From: Achromobacter seleniivolatilans
GTDB taxonomy: Bacteria > Pseudomonadota > Gammaproteobacteria > Burkholderiales > Burkholderiaceae_B
DNA length: 64,000 nt
Reading direction: 5' to 3'
Assembly: GCF_030864005.1 (NCBI RefSeq)
Contig: NZ_CP132976.1
Coordinates: 2,976,001 to 3,040,000 of the forward strand
Positions 60,062-64,000 of this stretch are shown in pieces (within the stretch, counting starts at the first letter, position 1; each line of letters starts with the position of its first letter). The translations under genes were made by a program, and so were the position numbers. The notes under the pieces were generated by a model that saw only the letters and a list, made by a program, of their open reading frames with translations, was not told the DNA's origin and made no database searches.

Positions 60062-61168
60062 TTATAGGTCCAGGACCAGGCGGCCGGGGTTGAACAAGCC
60101 AGCCGGATCGAGCTCTTGCTTGAGCCGGCGCGTAATCGAAGCGATGCCTGGGGCCAGCGGATGGAAAACGCCATCGGCCGGCGGTTTGATGCCAGCGGGC
60201 CGGAACAAGGTGGCATGCCCGCCCAGCCGGGCCGCAGCCTCGCGCAGCACGGCCGCGTCATATGGCCCGGACAGCCAGCGTTGCCCGCCGCCCCACTCCA
60301 TCAGGCTTGGGCCCAGACCAAGCGCGGCGGCGGTCGGCGGCACCGCGACTCGCCACAAAGGCCGGTCCGGCGCAAAGAATTCGTGCGTATGCTCACGCAG
60401 CGATGTCCACCATTGTTCAGCGGCATCCGGCGTCATGGGATCTCCGCCGATGACCTGACGCGCGCTGGCAATGGCTGGCGGCGCGCCTGACAGGCGCACA
60501 TGCACGACGCCCTCGCCATGTTCATCGGCGCCTGTCCAGCTGCTGGCGGAGATCGGCAGGGGTTTGCCGCGCCACAGTGAAAAACTGCTCAACGCCTGGG
60601 CCTGCGTCGCGGGCATCAACAGCGTCAATTCTTCCATCGGCCGAGGCACCACCTTCATCGACACGTCCAGAATGGCGCCGAAGATACCGTGCGAACCCGC
60701 CAGCAGACGCGACACGTCATAGCCCGCTACGTTTTTCATCACCTCGCCGCCAAACGACAGGAAGCGCCCATCCGAGTCCAACAGGCGCACGCCCAGGACA
60801 AAATCCCTCAAGGCCCCCGCGCTCATGCGGCGAGGCCCTGACAGGCCAGCCGCCACACAGCCGCCCACGGTAGCGGACGGCCCGAAGTGCGGCGGTTCAA
60901 AAGCCAGCATCTGCCCGTTCTCGGCCAGCGCAGCTTCCAACTCAGCCAGTGGGGTTCCCGCGCGCACGGTCACGACCAACTCCGAAGGGTGGTAGCTGAC
61001 TATGCCGCGATACGGCGTCATATCCAGCTGGCAGTGGCCGTCTTGCGGCCTTACCGGACGGTAATTGCCGTAAAACGCCTTGCTGCCGCCACCCATCACA
61101 AACAAAGGCTTGTGACCGGCACGGGCTGTCATGACCTGGTCGCACAATTCCGACAGGACGAAATCCAT
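60062..61168 (-). CDS. glcE: Glycolate oxidase FAD-binding subunit GlcE
   Basis: This 368-residue protein has an FAD-binding type domain: MGGGSKAFYGN near residue 25, ELVVTVRAGTPLAELEAALA near 65 and FEPPHFGPSATVGGCVAAGL near 95. This matches GlcE, the partner of GlcD. It lies 6 bases upstream of glcF. Residues 130 to 180 (GGEVMKNVAGYDVSRLLAGS) match the usual conserved block. Confidence 0.88.
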   Translation of the reverse strand: MDFVLSELCDQVMTARAGHKPLFVMGGGSKAFYGNYRPVRPQDGHCQLDMTPYRGIVSYHPSELVVTVRAGTPLAELEAALAENGQMLAFEPPHFGPSATVGGCVAAGLSGPRRMSAGALRDFVLGVRLLDSDGRFLSFGGEVMKNVAGYDVSRLLAGSHGIFGAILDVSMKVVPRPMEELTLLMPATQAQALSSFSLWRGKPLPISASSWTGADEHGEGVVHVRLSGAPPAIASARQVIGGDPMTPDAAEQWWTSLREHTHEFFAPDRPLWRVAVPPTAAALGLGPSLMEWGGGQRWLSGPYDAAVLREAAARLGGHATLFRPAGIKPPADGVFHPLAPGIASITRRLKQELDPAGLFNPGRLVLDL

Positions 61169-61180
61169 AAGGGATATGTC

Positions 61181-62680
61181 CTAGAAACGAGCAAGATCTG
61201 GAAAGCGCAGTTCGCCCGCGTGGACATGCATCTTGCCGTATTCGGCGCAGCGGGCCAGTGTGGGAATCACTTTTTCAGGGTTCAGCAGACATGGCGGGTC
61301 GAAGGCCCGCTTGACCGCCAGGAACGCGTCGAGTTCTTCACGAGAGAATTGCACGCACATTTGATTTATTTTCTCCATGCCCACCCCGTGCTCTCCAGTC
61401 ACGGTTCCTCCTACTTGCACGCACAGCTCAAGAATCGCCGCGCCGAATTTTTCAGCGCGCTCAACCTCGTCTGGCTTATTCGAATCGAACAGAATCAGCG
61501 GATGCAAATTGCCGTCACCCGCATGGAACACGTTGGCGCAACGCAGGCCGAATTCGTCTTCCATCTGTTCAATGGCGCCCAATACCCGCGCCAAATGGCG
61601 GCGCGGAATCGTGCCGTCCATGCAGTAGTAATCGGGCGACACACGGCCGGCCGCCGGAAATGCGTTCTTGCGTCCTGCCCAGAATTTCAAACGCTCGGCT
61701 TCAGACGTGGAGACCTGGCAGCGCGTGGCGCCGGCATCGCGGAATACCGCTTCCATTCGTGCGATCTCATGCGCCACTTCTTCGGGTGTGCCGTCTGATT
61801 CGCACAGCAGAATGGCTTGGGCATCCATGTCGTAGCCAGCACGCACAAAGGGTTCCACCATATGCGTGGCGCGCCGGTCCATCATTTCAAGACCCGCCGG
61901 TATCATGCCTGCCGCAATCACTTGCGTGACGGCGTTGCCTGCGGCTTCGACGCTGGAAAAACTGGCCATCACCACCTGCGCGCACGCTGGTTTGGGAATG
62001 AGCTTGACCGTCACTTCCGTCACCACGCCCAGCATGCCTTCGGAGCCAATGAATATGGACAGCAAGTCCAGGCCCGGCGCATCAGGCGCCTCGGAACCCA
62101 ATTCCACGATATCGCCGTCGATCGTGACGACACGCACGCGCAACACGTTGTGCACCGTGAGTCCGTATTTCAGACAATGCACGCCGCCGGAATTCTCGGC
62201 GACGTTGCCGCCGATAGAGCAAGCGATTTGGCTGGAAGGATCGGGCGCGTAATACAGGCCATAAGGCGAGGCCGCTTCGGAGATAGCCAAGTTGCGCACA
62301 CCGGGCTGAACGATGGCCGTGGCGCTGGCCAAGTCGATATGCTTGATGCGGTTGAACTTGGACAAGCCCAGCAATACGCCTTGGCTGTGCGGCATCGCGC
62401 CGCCCGACAATCCTGTGCCCGCGCCGCGCGCAACGATCGGGGCATTCAGCCGCTTGCAGACGCGCATGATCGCCTGCACCTGCTCTTCGGTTTCAGGCAA
62501 GGCCACGACCGCAGGCAGCGCGCGGTATAGCGACAAGCCGTCGCATTCGTAGGGACGGGTGTCTTCCTCGCGGAATAACACGCAGTGCGCGGGCAACGCG
62601 GCCAACAACGCCTCGGTGAGCTGCTGCAATGAATAAGGCGCCTGCACTTGTGCCAGGCCGGTTTCGACCAGTGAATTCAT
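61181..62680 (-). CDS. glcD: Glycolate oxidase catalytic subunit GlcD
   Basis: This 499-residue FAD protein has the PCMH domain (RLNAPIVARGAGTGLSGGAM, CSIGGNVAENSGGVHCLKYG) and a C-terminal part with NVFHAGDGNLHPLILFD and GTVTGEHGVGMEKINQM, diagnostic of GlcD. It oxidises glycolate to glyoxylate. It is first in glcDEF, 12 bases before glcE. It is preceded by a 136-base gap and an IclR gene in the same direction. Confidence 0.9.
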   Translation of the reverse strand: MNSLVETGLAQVQAPYSLQQLTEALLAALPAHCVLFREEDTRPYECDGLSLYRALPAVVALPETEEQVQAIMRVCKRLNAPIVARGAGTGLSGGAMPHSQGVLLGLSKFNRIKHIDLASATAIVQPGVRNLAISEAASPYGLYYAPDPSSQIACSIGGNVAENSGGVHCLKYGLTVHNVLRVRVVTIDGDIVELGSEAPDAPGLDLLSIFIGSEGMLGVVTEVTVKLIPKPACAQVVMASFSSVEAAGNAVTQVIAAGMIPAGLEMMDRRATHMVEPFVRAGYDMDAQAILLCESDGTPEEVAHEIARMEAVFRDAGATRCQVSTSEAERLKFWAGRKNAFPAAGRVSPDYYCMDGTIPRRHLARVLGAIEQMEDEFGLRCANVFHAGDGNLHPLILFDSNKPDEVERAEKFGAAILELCVQVGGTVTGEHGVGMEKINQMCVQFSREELDAFLAVKRAFDPPCLLNPEKVIPTLARCAEYGKMHVHAGELRFPDLARF

Positions 62681-62816
62681 GAGCGCAACAATAGCGCGAC
62701 CAGTCCCTTAAAACAGGCCGGGATTTACCCGCATCCACGGGTTTTGCGGGCTACGCAGTCGTAACTACCGGTAATTGCACACCAGCTTTGTCGTCGAAAA
62801 GCCGCAGTGCACGCGC
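62681..62816 (-). promoter_or_regulatory. Upstream region of glcDEF
   Basis: This 136-base gap between the IclR gene and glcD should contain the operon promoter and regulator site. No clear palindrome or strong -10/-35 pair was recognised by eye. Confidence 0.4.
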
Positions 62817-63656
62817 TTAATTTGAAAAATCGACCAACGCCAATTGCCGCGAAATGGCCGCGCAGGTATCGATCAGCGGCTTGATATAGCTATCCGTATG
62901 ATTCGGGCTCATACGAAAGGCTGGAATGCTCAGACTCACGCAGGCGACTGGCCTGCTCTGCTTGTCTGTAATGGCGCAACCGAAGCAAAAAATATCTTTC
63001 TCGTTCTCTTCGCGATCTTCGGCGTAGCCTTGACGCCGGATCTGCTCCAGTTCGCTTCTCAGCGCCTTGGGCGTGCGCAACGTCCTGTCGGTAAACACCT
63101 TGAAGTCCAACTGCGCGATCAGCGCCTCGCACGCGTCCGGGTCCAGCCGCGCAAGATACGCTTTGCCGACTGAACTGGAATACATCGTGACGCGGCTGCC
63201 CAGGCGCGAATTCATGCGCACGGCCTTGGGACTTTCCAGTTTGTCGATATAGGTCATTTCCGACCGGTCCGGCACGGCAAGGTGCACGGTTTCCTGAGTC
63301 AGTGTTTTCAGGTCGAACAGATGATCTTTGCAAAGTTGGCGGATGTCAGAGCTTTCAAGCGCGCGGCTGGCCAGGCTGATCAGCCGCGGCCCCAGCCCGA
63401 ACGTTTGCGTGTGGCGCTTTTGAACGATCATCTGCTCGGCCACCAGCGCTTCGACAATGCGATAAATGGTCGGACGCGGATACCCCAGCCTGGCGCTCAA
63501 TTCATGCACCGTCCAGGCGGTGTCGCCGCCCAGTGCAATCGTGTCAAGCACGCGCATGAACTTGGAGAACGATGCGGTGCCGGCAACTGGTTTTACGACC
63601 GGCGCCGGGCTTGACTCAGAAGTGGCGCGGGGGGCTTGCACGCGGGTGGCTTTCAT
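62817..63656 (-). CDS. IclR-family regulator, likely controls glcDEF
   Basis: The ATG at 63656 gives 279 residues. An IclR helix-turn-helix (WTVHELSARLGYPRPTIYRI, VEALVAEQMIVQKRHTQTFG) is followed by the effector domain with GLGPRLISLASRAL, SSSVGKAYLARLDP and CVSLSIPAF. The gene lies immediately upstream of glcD in the same direction. In E. coli the glc operon is controlled by a GntR-type GlcC, so an IclR gene here suggests a different control in this group. The regulatory link is inferred from position. Confidence 0.8.
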   Translation of the reverse strand: MKATRVQAPRATSESSPAPVVKPVAGTASFSKFMRVLDTIALGGDTAWTVHELSARLGYPRPTIYRIVEALVAEQMIVQKRHTQTFGLGPRLISLASRALESSDIRQLCKDHLFDLKTLTQETVHLAVPDRSEMTYIDKLESPKAVRMNSRLGSRVTMYSSSVGKAYLARLDPDACEALIAQLDFKVFTDRTLRTPKALRSELEQIRRQGYAEDREENEKDIFCFGCAITDKQSRPVACVSLSIPAFRMSPNHTDSYIKPLIDTCAAISRQLALVDFSN

Positions 63657-63700
63657 TGACGATATCCGTGACGATGCGCGCAGGCGGGCCTGAGCGCGGG

Positions 63701-64000
63701 TCAGGTTACCATGTAGCCGCCATCCACTGGCATCACCACGCCCGTCATGAAAGCTGCGGCGGGCGAACACAAAAACACCACTGCTTGCGCCACATCGGCC
63801 GGGGTGCCCCATCGCTTGAGCGGCGTGCGCTCCATGATGCGAGCGGCGCGCACCGGATCATCCTGCAAGGCTTGCGTGAGCGGTGTCGCGATCCAGCCTG
63901 GCGCCACGGCATTGACCCGGATGCCCGCTTCGGCATACGCGATGGCAAGCGACTTGGTCAGTTGCGCAACCCCTCCTTTGCTGGCGCTATAAGCCGGCAC
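63701..64000 (-). CDS. SDR-family oxidoreductase, partial at right edge
   Basis: The frame is open at the right edge; only the last 100 codons are visible. It has the SDR active-site motif YSASK ([20 protein letters not shown]), then [20 protein letters not shown], and an end [12 protein letters not shown]. The enzyme is a classical short-chain dehydrogenase, with the NAD(P)-binding N-terminus outside the window. It lies 44 bases before the IclR gene and could belong to the same unit. Substrate unknown. Confidence 0.85.
   Translation of the reverse strand: MPAYSASKGGVAQLTKSLAIAYAEAGIRVNAVAPGWIATPLTQALQDDPVRAARIMERTPLKRWGTPADVAQAVVFLCSPAAAFMTGVVMPVDGGYMVT

Overview
The window comes from a high-GC Burkholderiales chromosome, most likely Achromobacter or Bordetella (Alcaligenaceae). 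This is inferred from the Bug-type solute receptor, the three-part pntAA/pntAB/pntB transhydrogenase, the purB-GST-TSUP-mnmA neighbourhood, the IclR-glcDEF locus and the general codon style. No rRNA operon, insertion sequence or CRISPR array was seen.

Positions 1 to about 35645 hold most of a prophage with a contractile tail. It is cut at the left edge, so tail fibres, lysis genes and attL lie outside. The late genes read leftwards (minus strand) from about 19.26 kb. In order they are a Com-like zinc protein, a 58-residue protein, an ABC-ATPase/GNAT fusion, a formyltransferase-like protein, a metallopeptidase-like protein, small and large terminase, portal, MuF-like protein, DUF2213 protease/scaffold, cement protein, DUF2184 capsid, head-tail joining proteins, DUF3383 sheath, tube, a tail chaperone pair joined by a likely -1 frameshift, tape measure, Dit-like protein, plug, hub, spike, gp25-like wedge and baseplate J.

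The immunity region lies at 24.2 to 25.5 kb. A CI/LexA-type repressor sits between two clusters of three 17-bp operators (consensus TATGCGYnnnACGCATA), which overlap two divergent early promoters as in lambda OR and OL. The leftward early operon is Rac-like: Cro-like, YdaT-like, HNH, YdaU-like, Cys-rich protein, RusA and a helix-turn-helix protein that may control late genes. The rightward operon carries small, translationally coupled genes, then a recombination module (RecB-type exonuclease, RecT-like annealing protein, an RdgC fused to an FtsK-gamma domain, an SbcC/RecF-like ATPase), a DUF4224 protein and the integrase. The integrase abuts the 3' half of a tRNA-Met(CAU), which marks attR.

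From 35.65 kb to the end is host chromosome: small membrane and envelope proteins, a YddG-like exporter, a diguanylate cyclase, a DUF4153 membrane protein, an AI-2E/PerM family protein, a DUF3053 lipoprotein, cytochrome b561 and cytochrome c', purB, a GST, a TSUP permease, mnmA, a LysR regulator next to a Bug receptor and hutG, the pnt operon, glcDEF with an IclR regulator, and a partial SDR gene.

The most interesting points are the com-led candidate DNA-modification cassette at 17.2 to 19.3 kb, the RdgC-FtsK-gamma fusion, the six-operator immunity switch, and the tail-chaperone frameshift site.
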